Shown here in pieces: positions 16,913-24,221 of a stretch of 40,481 bases of DNA; position 1 is the stretch's first letter; each line of letters begins with the position of its first letter. The notes below the pieces were generated by a model. It was not told the origin of the DNA and did not search any database. It saw nothing but the letters and a program-made list of their open reading frames with translations. The position numbers and the translations under genes were made by a program. The stretch is taken from assembly GCA_030037635.1 (NCBI GenBank), contig JASHQH010000041.1:1-40481 (forward strand). Direction: 5' to 3'. The DNA is from Acidobacteriaceae bacterium. Its GTDB lineage: Bacteria; Acidobacteriota; Terriglobia; Terriglobales; Acidobacteriaceae.

Positions 16913-18373
16913 TTAGTTGCCTGCGGCGGCGCCGCCAATGGCATCGGCGCCGCTCAGGAAGATGCGCGTTGCCTGGCCCCGCAGGACACGATAGAGAGCG
17001 AACTGGCGTTGGGTGTCGCCGCGCAGCTCAAAGAGGAGATCGCCACGGTTGTCGGCCATAGCGTCAACTGCGTCGACCAGGCGCCAGCGGGGCGTTTCGT
17101 CGAGATGGCCGGCTTCGGAGACGTTTTTGAGCAGGACGGTCACATTGCCATAGAGGTCGGGCTGCGCGACCAGGGTGACGAACTTGATGGGAGCGCCGGC
17201 GCCCGCTGTGTGCGCCGAAAGCACCATGGTGGCGCCAGAGCCGTAAGCCAACTCGAAGACGTGGAACTGCTCGTCGATGAGTGGGGCGGGCAGTGGGGTT
17301 GAAGCGGCGGCAGACTTGCTGGTTTTGTGGGCCGCAGAGCCAGTCTTGGCCGCAGGCTTGGCGGGCGCGGGAGGCGGATTGAGACCGAGAGCCGTGCGCG
17401 CCATCTGTTCCATGGCGGCCTTCATTTTGGCCTGGTCGTCGGGATTGGCCCAGCTGTAATCCCAAAGATGCACGGGGCGATTCTTGGCGTCGCTGACGGC
17501 GACTTCCTGTTGCAGGTCGGTGGGCAGGCCGACGAGGGTAGGCACGACGGGCGCGCTGTATCCCTCGGATTTGCCGCGAAAAAGACGCGGCCGCTCAGGA
17601 TCAGTTACGGTGGCGACGTCTTCGACATAGCCTTCGTCATCCTGATTTTTCTTTTTGCTCTTCGACTGGTTCTGCTGGCCAGAGCTGCTCGACGATGTGC
17701 TGCTGGAAGAGCTGTCGTCGCTGCGGTGCAGCGTGGGACGATCCGGATCGGGAGCCGGTGCGTCTGAATCGGACGAGCCCGAGCCGCCGGAATCGCCACT
17801 AGAATCGGAGCTTGAGGTGTCGCCGCCCTTGTGCAGCGAGGGACGGTCAGGATCGGGAGGCGGTCCATTGGAGCCCGAACCGGAGCCGGAATCCCCACCG
17901 CCGGAATTCCCCGCGGGGTGTTTGCGGTGTAGAACGGGCGTATCGCTCTGCGCATCGTCTTCGTCAACTTTGGCAATTTGCGTCGGCCTGGGACGGGCAA
18001 CCGGTATCGGCTTCATTTTTCCAAAGCCGACCCAGGAACCTTGTTGCTCGCCCGCGCTATCGACGATAAAGAGACCGACCGGCTTGCCATCCTGCTGGAG
18101 TTGATATTCAACCTCAGTCTCGAGGGCCATGGGAGCCGGACGGGCCATGTAGATGCCCGCGTCTTCGAGCTCCTGACCGTCGTAGATGCAAATGGGAATG
18201 AGGCGGCTCGCCTTGGGATGGGCTTCGTCGCCCGTCCATTCAAGGACACCAACGGCGCGCAAATCCGGCGTGTTCACCTCGGGTTTGGCGATCGTGCCCT
18301 GATATTGAGCTGAGGCGGGGAGGGCTGCCGCGAATGCGGCTACAACAAGCATCACTACCCACCCCAGCCGCAA
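16913..18373 (-). CDS. Secreted low-complexity protein with repeated DPDRPxLHR motifs
   Basis: I do not recognise a named family. From a TTG at 18373, preceded by GAGGGGG, the product has 486 residues and begins with a clear signal peptide (MRLGWVVMLVVAAFAAALPASAQ). A first folded-looking part (about residues 25-130, with RLIPICIYDGQELEDAGIYMARP) is followed by a Ser/Asp/Gly-rich linker. In that linker a short motif recurs four times: TPVLHRK, PDPDRPSLHK, PDPDRPTLHR and DPERPRLFRG. A second folded region (about 270-486) contains HLWDYSWANPDDQAKMKAAM and a beta-rich C-terminus. The start is uncertain because the frame is open far upstream. It is divergent from bcp; the region 18374-18530 must hold both promoters. 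Confidence 0.65.
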   Translation of the reverse strand: MRLGWVVMLVVAAFAAALPASAQYQGTIAKPEVNTPDLRAVGVLEWTGDEAHPKASRLIPICIYDGQELEDAGIYMARPAPMALETEVEYQLQQDGKPVGLFIVDSAGEQQGSWVGFGKMKPIPVARPRPTQIAKVDEDDAQSDTPVLHRKHPAGNSGGGDSGSGSGSNGPPPDPDRPSLHKGGDTSSSDSSGDSGGSGSSDSDAPAPDPDRPTLHRSDDSSSSSTSSSSSGQQNQSKSKKKNQDDEGYVEDVATVTDPERPRLFRGKSEGYSAPVVPTLVGLPTDLQQEVAVSDAKNRPVHLWDYSWANPDDQAKMKAAMEQMARTALGLNPPPAPAKPAAKTGSAAHKTSKSAAASTPLPAPLIDEQFHVFELAYGSGATMVLSAHTAGAGAPIKFVTLVAQPDLYGNVTVLLKNVSEAGHLDETPRWRLVDAVDAMADNRGDLLFELRGDTQRQFALYRVLRGQATRIFLSGADAIGGAAAGN

Positions 18374-18530
18374 AAATCCCCCTCGGCGGACGCCCGGGAT
18401 GGAGCACCCACCTTCAGCCAAAATCCACAAGCGATGTGTAGTCCGCGATGACACCCTGCTCTTCTCTCGACAATAATCGAAACTGGCGGCCGAGCCGCGG
18501 CCCGAACACTCTATAGAGAGGATAGTCCCC

Positions 18531-19004
18531 ATGGAACTCAACAAGAAAGTGGCCAATTTTACCCTGCAAACCGACGAGGACAAAACCGTCAGCCTTTCGG
18601 ACTTTACGGGCAAGCCCGTCATCCTCTTTTTCTACCCCAAGGCCGACACCCCGGGCTGCACCATCGAGGCGTGCGGGTTTCGCGATACCTTCAAAAAGCT
18701 CCAGGCGGCGGGGGCCGTAGTCCTGGGCATCTCGCGCGACACGCCCCGCGAACAGGCCAAATTCAAGGCAAAATACGACCTTCCGTACACGCTCCTTGCT
18801 GATGTAGACGAGAAAGTATGCAAACAGTTTGGCGTGCTGAAAGAAAAGAACATCTATGGGAAGAAAGTGATGGGGATTGAACGAACCACGTTCGTGATCG
18901 GGCCCGATCAGACGCTGCTGCACATCTTTCCTAAGGTCACGCCGCAGGGCCATGCCGAGGAGGTACTGGCGCTCATCAAGGAATGGAACACGAAGCAAAA
19001 GTAA
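18531..19004 (+). CDS. bcp: Thioredoxin-dependent thiol peroxidase (peroxiredoxin Q/Bcp)
   Basis: A 157-residue cytoplasmic peroxiredoxin that reduces hydrogen peroxide and organic hydroperoxides with thioredoxin as donor. The active-site segment FYPKADTPGCTIEACGFRD has the peroxidatic Cys43 and a resolving Cys48 five residues later, the signature of the Bcp/PrxQ class. The length is exactly that of the family. AGAGAGGA about eight bases before the ATG is the ribosome site, and a -10-like TATAGA precedes it. A CAGCA...TGCTG outer and GCGGG/CCCGC inner stem at about 19017-19053 may end the transcript before the next gene. Confidence 0.95.
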   Translation: MELNKKVANFTLQTDEDKTVSLSDFTGKPVILFFYPKADTPGCTIEACGFRDTFKKLQAAGAVVLGISRDTPREQAKFKAKYDLPYTLLADVDEKVCKQFGVLKEKNIYGKKVMGIERTTFVIGPDQTLLHIFPKVTPQGHAEEVLALIKEWNTKQK

Positions 19005-19086
19005 GGCGAAGTGAGTCAGCAGGTTAGCGGGTCAGCGATCCCGCGGGCTGCTGTCATCACTGTGATCACATTGATGAGGTCAACAA

Positions 19087-19911
19087 GTGAGCCGCACGGC
19101 GCGGAACGACGAGGATCGACTGCCAGGAAGGTTGCTGAAGCGCACCTTCTTTGAGGCCACGCCGGAGCGGGTGGCGCCGCGGCTGCTGGGGAAGGTGCTC
19201 GCCAGCCGCACTCGGTTTGGATGGATGGCGGGCAGGATCGTGGAGGTGGAAGCATACCTCGGGCCGCACCATGAAACGGCCGACCCGGCGGCTCATGCAC
19301 ATCGCGGACCCACGACGCGGAACCGAGTGTTGTTCGGGGCTGCAGGGCATGCCTACGTTTACTCGATTTATGGGATGCATTTCTGCATGAATATCTCGTG
19401 CGAACCGACGGGTCAGGCGGGTTCCGTGCTGCTCCGGGCGCTGCAGCCCCTTATCGGGATGGAACAGATGGCGCGGAATCGAGGAGTTGGTTCGTTTCCC
19501 GCTCTTTCCGGCGCGAAAGGCGCGCCCGCAAAGGATGGCGCAACCACGCGGAAAGGATGGGGCAACGGGAAGGAAAACGATGGGGCTCGCACGCGAAGAG
19601 GTTGGAGCAACGTGCTTGGAGCGGGAGCACGGCTGTTGACGAGCGGCCCGGGGCGGCTGTGCCAGGCTCTGGGCATCACTCGGGCCAAGGATAATGGGCT
19701 CGATCTTTTGGATGATGACTCGCCGCTGCAGGTGCGCGACGATGGGTTTCGGGGCGGCCGCGTGATGGTGACAGTGCGCATCGGCATTCGCCACGCTGCC
19801 GACCTGCCGCTGAGGTTCTCGCTGGCCGGGAATCCATTTGTCTCGGGATCGAGAACAATGGCAGGGAAGATCATTTCTTTGCGATCGACTTCTCTCAGTA
19901 CACTGAAGTAG
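19087..19911 (+). CDS. 3-methyladenine DNA glycosylase (AAG/MPG family)
   Basis: Excises alkylated and deaminated purines, starting base-excision repair. The product has 274 residues and starts with GTG at 19087 behind GAGG. The catalytic Glu55 sits in RIVEVEAYLGP. The DNA-inserting tyrosine region YVYSIYGMHFCMN and the SGPGRLCQALGI strand match the human enzyme. Between MARNR and LLTSGPG there are about 35 more residues than in the human protein, in a Gly/Lys/Arg-rich stretch. This stretch is encoded by a 22-base imperfect tandem repeat (see 19530-19613). The insertion is in a surface-loop position, so activity is probably kept. It lies 82 bases after bcp. Confidence 0.9.
   Translation: MSRTARNDEDRLPGRLLKRTFFEATPERVAPRLLGKVLASRTRFGWMAGRIVEVEAYLGPHHETADPAAHAHRGPTTRNRVLFGAAGHAYVYSIYGMHFCMNISCEPTGQAGSVLLRALQPLIGMEQMARNRGVGSFPALSGAKGAPAKDGATTRKGWGNGKENDGARTRRGWSNVLGAGARLLTSGPGRLCQALGITRAKDNGLDLLDDDSPLQVRDDGFRGGRVMVTVRIGIRHAADLPLRFSLAGNPFVSGSRTMAGKIISLRSTSLSTLK
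19530..19613 (+). repeat. Four 22/23-base imperfect tandem repeats inside the glycosylase gene
   Basis: Units begin at about 19530, 19552, 19574 and 19597 with the shared core AAAGGATGGNGCAAC or close variants. Unit spacings of 22, 23 and 22 bases shift the frame, so units 1 and 3 encode (K/N)DGA(T/R)TR and units 2 and 4 encode (K/R)GW(G/S)N. Total length stays a multiple of three, preserving the gene. Confidence 0.7.
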
Positions 19912-19980
19912 CCCGCGTTGCTATTTCGCGCCGGCAATGACTCCGCAACAACAACCTCAAGATTGAGAGGATCTCTGCGC

Positions 19981-20571
19981 GTGAAATTCTCTTCCCTTTT
20001 GTCCTCTGCCGCCGCGGCCGGCCTGTTTGGCGCGGTCATTCTTTCCGCAAGCACCGCCGCACAAGCGCCACAAGCTGCGCACAGCTCGCCAAGCGCGCCG
20101 GCATCGCCGCAATCGAGCAACCCGCCCGCGGGCGAGGGCCGACCGATGCGCAACTATCCCCCTCCGACCAACCTGAAGGTGCTGCCCAAGGATCTGAGCG
20201 GACGCGAAGTGCGCGACATCATGCAGAAGTGGTCGGGCTCGCTGGGAGTGCATTGCGATACCTGCCACATGGCCGACCCGCATCGTACCGGTCCGAACGG
20301 CCGGCCGCGGCTGAACTTCGCCGACGATTCCAAGCCCGACAAGCAGATTGCGCGGATCATGTACACCATGACGCAGCAGATGAACACCGACTACATCAGC
20401 AAGGCGATGGATTTGGACAAAGACGACATGGGCTCGCCGGTGACGTGCGGAACCTGCCATCGCGGGCACAAGATGCCGGAAGACTTCGTGATTCCGCGCG
20501 GGCAGCGGGACGAGGGCGAAGATTGGGGACCGCCGCCGGCGGACGCCTCTCATCCGGCGCCGGCGCATTGA
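19981..20571 (+). CDS. Exported di-heme c-type cytochrome
   Basis: A 196-residue periplasmic protein with a signal peptide (MKFSSLLSSAAAAGLFGAVI onward, likely cut after STAAQA) and a Pro/Ser/Ala-rich spacer. The compact heme domain carries CDTCH (residues 92-96) and CGTCH (156-160). The lead-in NLKVLPKDLSGREVRDIMQKW resembles the photosynthetic reaction-centre cytochrome c subunit-like family found in non-phototrophic Acidobacteriota. I chose GTG at 19981, behind GAGAGGA, because the earlier in-frame TTG at 19918 would put a polar stretch before the signal. It is probably an electron carrier; the partner is unknown. Confidence 0.82.
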   Translation: MKFSSLLSSAAAAGLFGAVILSASTAAQAPQAAHSSPSAPASPQSSNPPAGEGRPMRNYPPPTNLKVLPKDLSGREVRDIMQKWSGSLGVHCDTCHMADPHRTGPNGRPRLNFADDSKPDKQIARIMYTMTQQMNTDYISKAMDLDKDDMGSPVTCGTCHRGHKMPEDFVIPRGQRDEGEDWGPPPADASHPAPAH

Positions 20572-20609
20572 CACCGGGACGGCATCCGGCGCGCATCGAC
20601 ACACAGAAT

Positions 20610-20615
20610 TACACT
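20610..20615 (+). promoter_or_regulatory. -10-like TACACT immediately before thpR
   Basis: TACACT lies seven bases before the thpR ATG at 20623, so the transcript would be leaderless. It matches four of the six consensus positions, and no -35 or Shine-Dalgarno sequence is visible. Confidence 0.3.
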
Positions 20616-20622
20616 GGCCGGT

Positions 20623-21192
20623 ATGCGGTTGTTCGTTGGGATTGCATTGGCGGATGAGGTGGTGCGCGAGCTGGCTGCGGTGGCGACGCAGCTCCAGGAC
20701 GCCGCATCGGGACAGGGCGCGAGCGGCAGCCGGTTGCGTTGGACTGAGCCTGAGTCCTGGCACGTCACGCTGCAGTTTCTGGGAAATGCGGCGCAGGAAC
20801 AATATGAATGCCTGCGCGCGCAACTGGGCGAGGTGCGCGCTGCGGCGGTCGCGCTGACGCTGGGCGAGCTGGGATCTTTCGACCGCTCGGGCGTGTTTTT
20901 TGCCGATGTTGTGGTGACGCCGGAACTCGCCGTGCTTCAGCAGAAAGTGGCGGATGCGACGGCGCGGTGCGGGTTTGTTGCCGAGACCCGCCCCTTTCAT
21001 CCGCATATCACTTTAGCCCGCGCAAAAGACCAGGGGCGCGCGTCAGGACTGCGCAAACTGAAGGGCGCGATGCGCAGCCAGCCGGCATTCTCAGGTTGCA
21101 CGGCACGCGAGTTTCTGCTGTACGAGAGCCATCTCGGCCGCGAAGGCGCGCGTTACCAGGTGCGCGGGCGATTCGCGCTTGGCAAGCCTTGA
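20623..21192 (+). CDS. thpR: RNA 2',3'-cyclic phosphodiesterase
   Basis: A 189-residue member of the 2H phosphoesterase family, formerly called LigT. The two catalytic H-x-T motifs are HVTL (His47) and HITL (His128), separated as in the family. The N-terminus MRLFVGIAL and the [17 protein letters not shown] segment are typical. It hydrolyses 2',3'-cyclic phosphate ends of RNA to 2'-phosphates in the cytoplasm; the physiological role is not settled. The last segment ([17 protein letters not shown]) also fits. It precedes rpmB on the same strand, but rpmB has its own promoter. Confidence 0.9.
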   Translation: MRLFVGIALADEVVRELAAVATQLQDAASGQGASGSRLRWTEPESWHVTLQFLGNAAQEQYECLRAQLGEVRAAAVALTLGELGSFDRSGVFFADVVVTPELAVLQQKVADATARCGFVAETRPFHPHITLARAKDQGRASGLRKLKGAMRSQPAFSGCTAREFLLYESHLGREGARYQVRGRFALGKP

Positions 21193-21218
21193 AGCGTGGC
21201 CGCGATGCGCGGCGCGCT

Positions 21219-21226
21219 GATATACT
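21219..21226 (+). promoter_or_regulatory. Extended -10 promoter of rpmB
   Basis: TATACT at 21221-21226 is preceded by a short TGA, giving the TG extended -10 element that can replace a -35. About 80 bases separate it from the rpmB start codon, leaving room for a 5' leader. Confidence 0.45.
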
Positions 21227-21308
21227 GGAGAGTCGGGATGCTGACGGGCGCGTGTATGAGCAGCTGAGGGCGGCTCAACAAAGCCGCTCAGAAATCTGGA
21301 GTTCAATC

Positions 21309-21497
21309 ATGGCACAAGTCTGCGATGTCTGCGGGAAAGGCCCGCGCTTTGGCAACAATATTTCGCACGCGCATAACGTGACGCGGCGGCGATGGAATCC
21401 GAATTTACAGGTGGTGAGGGCTATGGTGAACGGCGCGCCCCAGCGGCTGCGCGTGTGCGCCACTTGCATCAAGAGCGGCAAAGTCACAAAGGCGTGA
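21309..21497 (+). CDS. rpmB: 50S ribosomal protein L28 (zinc-ribbon form)
   Basis: A 62-residue basic protein with [16 protein letters not shown] at the start and [12 protein letters not shown] at the end. The four cysteines form the zinc-binding, C+ version of L28; C- paralogues lack them. [13 protein letters not shown] is the conserved core of the family. It is part of the large ribosomal subunit. The ATG at 21309 was chosen over longer upstream frames because the protein then has the family's exact length. A hairpin terminator follows. Confidence 0.96.
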   Translation: MAQVCDVCGKGPRFGNNISHAHNVTRRRWNPNLQVVRAMVNGAPQRLRVCATCIKSGKVTKA

Positions 21498-21533
21498 GCG
21501 CTTCGCGCTCCGCGAATGGCTCCGGCATTTCAG

Positions 21534-21562
21534 AACCCCGTCTCAAAAGGACGGGGTTTGTT
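21534..21562. terminator. Hairpin terminator after rpmB
   Basis: AACCCCGTC (21534-21542) pairs with GACGGGGTT (21550-21558) over a seven-base loop, then TGTT follows. It lies between the convergent rpmB and msrB genes. Confidence 0.75.
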
Positions 21563-21592
21563 GTGGGCGGAAAACGCCGCGCGGGGGGAACT

Positions 21593-22003
21593 CTATTTGC
21601 CTTCGCGGGTGAAGGTGAGCGAGGCGGAGTTGATGCAATAGCGCAGGCCGGTGGGGCGCGGGCCGTCGGGGAAGACGTGACCGAGATGGCCCCCGCAGCG
21701 GGCGCAGGTAACCTCGATGCGGCGCATGCCGTGGCTGAGGTCTTCATGCTCCTCCACGGCATGGGAGTCGGCGGGAATCATGAAGCTGGGCCAGCCGCAG
21801 CCTGAGTCGAACTTGGCGCCGCTTAGGAAAAGCAAAGCGCCGCACCCGGCGCAGTGATAATTGCCGGTTTCGTGGTTCTCCGTGAGGGCTCCGGTGAACG
21901 GGCGCTCAGTTCCCTTTTCGCGCAGCACCTGATACTGCTGGTGCGTGAGTTGAGCGCGCCACTCGGCGTCGCTGCGAACGACTTTCTGCTGCGAATTGCT
22001 CAT
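21593..22003 (-). CDS. msrB: Peptide-methionine (R)-S-oxide reductase
   Basis: Repairs methionine-R-sulfoxide in proteins, using thioredoxin. The 136 residues include two zinc CxxC pairs (Cys51/Cys54 and Cys100/Cys103), the SGCGWPSF motif with Cys69, and the catalytic Cys123 in [11 protein letters not shown]. Length and motifs are those of a free-standing MsrB; no msrA is fused or adjacent. AGGAG precedes the ATG at 22003. The next gene upstream on this strand is the RidA-like gene, 55 bases away. Together with bcp, it is one of the oxidative-damage repair genes in this window. Confidence 0.96.
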   Translation of the reverse strand: MSNSQQKVVRSDAEWRAQLTHQQYQVLREKGTERPFTGALTENHETGNYHCAGCGALLFLSGAKFDSGCGWPSFMIPADSHAVEEHEDLSHGMRRIEVTCARCGGHLGHVFPDGPRPTGLRYCINSASLTFTREGK

Positions 22004-22058
22004 ATCGAGCTCCTGTAAGGGCGCGCCTGCGCGCCGTGAACCGGCCCTGGTCGTTGGC

Positions 22059-22448
22059 TCAGTAGGCTTCGGCTATCAACTCAATTTCGACAAGCGCACC
22101 GCGCGGAAGGCGCGCAACTTCGACCGTGGTGCGCGCGGGCGCCTCGCCGTCTTCTTCGAGATAGGACGCGTAAACGCCGTTCATGGCGGTGAAGTCGTTC
22201 AGGTCCTTGAGAAAAACGGTGGCCTTGACGACGCGGTCGAGGCTGCTTCCGGCTTCTTCGAGGATGGCCTTGAGATTTTCGAGCACGCGCGTGGTTTGCT
22301 CGGCGATGCCGCCCGGGACAAGCTGCTGCGTCACGGGATCGATGGGAATCTGGCCGGCGGTAAAGATGAGATTGCCGACCCGCACACCCTGTGAGTAGGG
22401 ACCGATGGCAGCGGGCGCCAAGTCAGTGGCGATGATGGATCGGGTCAT
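22059..22448 (-). CDS. RidA-family enamine/imine deaminase
   Basis: A 129-residue cytoplasmic trimeric protein of the YjgF/YER057c/UK114 family, which hydrolyses reactive enamine/imine intermediates made by PLP enzymes. Typical segments are [23 protein letters not shown], the [11 protein letters not shown] strand, and the C-terminal [20 protein letters not shown]. The arginine of PARTTVEV lines the active site. It is probably a true deaminase. On the minus strand TAAAAT lies six bases before the ATG at 22448, predicting a leaderless mRNA, and no Shine-Dalgarno is seen. Confidence 0.93.
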   Translation of the reverse strand: MTRSIIATDLAPAAIGPYSQGVRVGNLIFTAGQIPIDPVTQQLVPGGIAEQTTRVLENLKAILEEAGSSLDRVVKATVFLKDLNDFTAMNGVYASYLEEDGEAPARTTVEVARLPRGALVEIELIAEAY

Positions 22449-22454
22449 GCGCTT

Positions 22455-22460
22455 ATTTTA
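22455..22460 (-). promoter_or_regulatory. -10 box of the ridA-like gene
   Basis: TAAAAT on the minus strand (22460-22455) matches five of six consensus positions. It ends six bases before the start codon, so transcription should start on or next to the ATG. The -35 region is not recognisable. Confidence 0.45.
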
Positions 22461-22567
22461 GATTGTCTGCAGCCCGAAAGGAGTCCGACCCGAAGGTGGC
22501 AGCGTCAGTCAGAAGGCGACAGGGCGCGAAGGCGTTCCAGCCGCAGACAGGTGGGCCTTGCGAAAAG

Positions 22568-22597
22568 GGGGGCAGCTTCCCTCGGGAAACTGCCCCC
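22568..22597 (-). terminator. Strong hairpin terminator after the DUF1761 gene
   Basis: GGGGGCAG (22568-22575) pairs with CTGCCCCC (22590-22597); after one mismatch TTCCC pairs with GGGAA around a two-base loop. Read on the minus strand the stem is followed by CTTTTCGC, a short T-run, so it fits as terminator of the gene ending at 22641. Confidence 0.8.
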
Positions 22598-22640
22598 TTG
22601 TCTCCAAATCGATCTCGCGCAGCGCGGGAAGAAAGCGGTC

Positions 22641-23036
22641 TTAGTGGAAGACCGCCAGGATTCCGCCGGCGATGGCCATGGCCAGAAGCCAATATCCGGC
22701 ATTAATGGCGAACAGGTTGACGCGGCGGCCTTCAAAGATGTGCTGGGCGAACAGCGGCGGAGCCATAAAACCGAGCCAGCAAATGACGCCCAGTGTTGCG
22801 CCCCCGGTAAAGAGCCTGGCGCCTGCCCATTCGGCGATATGCAGCATCACAAAGGCCAGAATCAGGCAGGCAATAAATTGGGTGACCATGCCGAAGACCA
22901 TGTTCTTCGGCTTCTCGTCTTCCGCGTAACCGACGAGCTTTCTCCACGACTTGCGAAAGAGTAAGCCATACCAGAGCGCTCCCAGCAACCACATGACAAC
23001 CGCCGCAATCAGCACCGGGACATAGGGGACATGCAT
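22641..23036 (-). CDS. DUF1761-type small membrane protein
   Basis: A 131-residue protein with four hydrophobic segments (roughly residues 5-27, 47-67, 75-95 and 108-130) and the layout of the DUF1761 family: WLLGALWYGLLFRKSWRKLVG after the first helix and a polar loop between helices. The function is unknown. The ATG at 23036 (MHVPYVPVLIAA) was chosen because GGAGG lies nine bases upstream; the frame is open further, but the upstream residues do not look like coding sequence. It ends at a strong terminator. A pair of 12-base direct repeats lies about 155-180 bases upstream. Confidence 0.8.
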   Translation of the reverse strand: MHVPYVPVLIAAVVMWLLGALWYGLLFRKSWRKLVGYAEDEKPKNMVFGMVTQFIACLILAFVMLHIAEWAGARLFTGGATLGVICWLGFMAPPLFAQHIFEGRRVNLFAINAGYWLLAMAIAGGILAVFH

Positions 23037-23190
23037 TCGTGAACCCTCCAAAGCGGAGTTAATATTCGGCTCCATTGCACACGCGCATCGGGAAAAAGGA
23101 CAACTGCTTGCCCTCTCCTGAAAGGAGTCGTCGCAATTACTCTGCGTGTGCACAAAGGTAATGTCAAGGTAATAAGGACTCAATGGTGCA

Positions 23191-23214
23191 GAAGTGGTAT
23201 ACGAAGTGGTAAAC
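23191..23214. repeat. Two head-to-tail 12-bp repeats (11/12 identical)
   Basis: GAAGTGGTATAC (23191-23202) is followed at once by GAAGTGGTAAAC (23203-23214). They lie in the 200-base gap between the Fpg-like gene and the DUF1761 gene, in a region that also contains AAGGTAAT twice (23155-23175). On the minus strand a TTGACA lies downstream of them at about 23162-23167. The layout suggests an activator site upstream of a promoter for the DUF1761 gene. Confidence 0.4.
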
Positions 23215-23236
23215 AGGGTCGAAGAAACACCGCGAA

Positions 23237-24166
23237 TCAACGGCGCTTGAGGGCTTCGAGCTCTTCGAGGGTGCGCGGCCAGTCGGAGCCGAGCAGGCGC
23301 GAGAGACTGCGGTCGGCGAGAATCTTTCCGCCGGTCTGACAGGCAGCGCAGTAGTTGGTTTCATTGTCGGCGTAACGGATGCGCTGAATGGGCAAGCCGC
23401 AACGGGGGCAGGGCTGGCCGAAGCGGCCGTGAACGGCCATTTCGGGGCGGAATGCGGTCACGTTTTCCGGGAATTTCTTTCCGGCTTCCGAGGACAGCCG
23501 CGCCATCCAAAGCTCCAATGTGGCGCGCGTGCCGGCGAAGAGGCGTTCCCATTCCTCGGGCTTGAGCTTGTGGGTGAGCGCGACCGGCGAGAGCCGCGCC
23601 GCGTGGAGGATTTCGTCGGAGTAGGCGTTGCCTACACCGCTGATCAGGCGCGGATCAGTAAGCGCGCGCTTGAGGGTGCGATTCTCGAGGGTGAGCGCGG
23701 CGCGAAATGCGTCGAGATTCGTTTGGTGCGAAAAAATCTCGATGCCGCCGGGATCGATGTCGCGGAGGGCCTGCTCGCCGCGCAGAAGATGCAGTGATGC
23801 GCGGCGCTTGGAGCCGGCTTCCGTTAAGACGAGGCTCCCGCCCGAAAAATCGAGAGCGAGAAGCGCTTGACGGCCGGAGAGTTTGGCTTGCGGCGGGCGC
23901 CAGTGAAGGCGGCCGGCGATCATGAGATGGATGACGAGCCAAAGTCGAGCGTCAGGGCCGGAGTCGGCGGCATCTGCAAGGCCGATGGCGATGCGCTTGC
24001 CGATGCGGCGCAGCTCGCGAACGGTGCGGCCTTCAACGGAAGCCATGGGAGGGTCGGCGGTGCGCAAGACGAAGACACTTTGCAGGCGCACGCTATGGAG
24101 GGTCTGGTTGAGGATACGTGGCTCGAGCGCGGCGAGGTAGGCGGTGATGTCGGGGAGTTCCGGCAT
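23237..24166 (-). CDS. Fpg/Nei-family DNA glycosylase (variant formamidopyrimidine glycosylase)
   Basis: A 309-residue base-excision repair enzyme with AP-lyase chemistry. The N-terminus PELPD supplies the catalytic proline and glutamate (after Met removal), although the fifth position is Asp, not the usual Glu. The helix-two-turn-helix part (LISGVGNAYSDEILHAARLSP) and the zinc finger with four cysteines (CPRCG, CAACQ) are present. In the finger the usual GR(S/T)T(Y/F)YC is replaced by ADNETNYC, so the DNA-binding arginine is missing at its standard place. That makes it a divergent subgroup; the substrate may not be 8-oxoguanine. It sits 55 bases downstream of panC on the same strand and may be co-transcribed. 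Confidence 0.88.
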   Translation of the reverse strand: MPELPDITAYLAALEPRILNQTLHSVRLQSVFVLRTADPPMASVEGRTVRELRRIGKRIAIGLADAADSGPDARLWLVIHLMIAGRLHWRPPQAKLSGRQALLALDFSGGSLVLTEAGSKRRASLHLLRGEQALRDIDPGGIEIFSHQTNLDAFRAALTLENRTLKRALTDPRLISGVGNAYSDEILHAARLSPVALTHKLKPEEWERLFAGTRATLELWMARLSSEAGKKFPENVTAFRPEMAVHGRFGQPCPRCGLPIQRIRYADNETNYCAACQTGGKILADRSLSRLLGSDWPRTLEELEALKRR

Positions 24167-24221
24167 TGCATTCAGATTGCGGCGTGGAAGCTCGTCTCCG
24201 CAACGGATTTCTTCGGCCGGC

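Noticed and set aside
19017..19053. Nested stem (CAGCA/TGCTG, GCGGG/CCCGC) after bcp as a strong terminator
   Set aside because: Both stems pair, but several unpaired bases lie between them and no T-run follows, so I did not list it separately.
19061..19070. Perfect palindrome TGTGATCACA before the DNA glycosylase gene
   Set aside because: It has the CRP half-sites but no spacer between them, so it does not fit a CRP/FNR site, and it is short enough to arise by chance.
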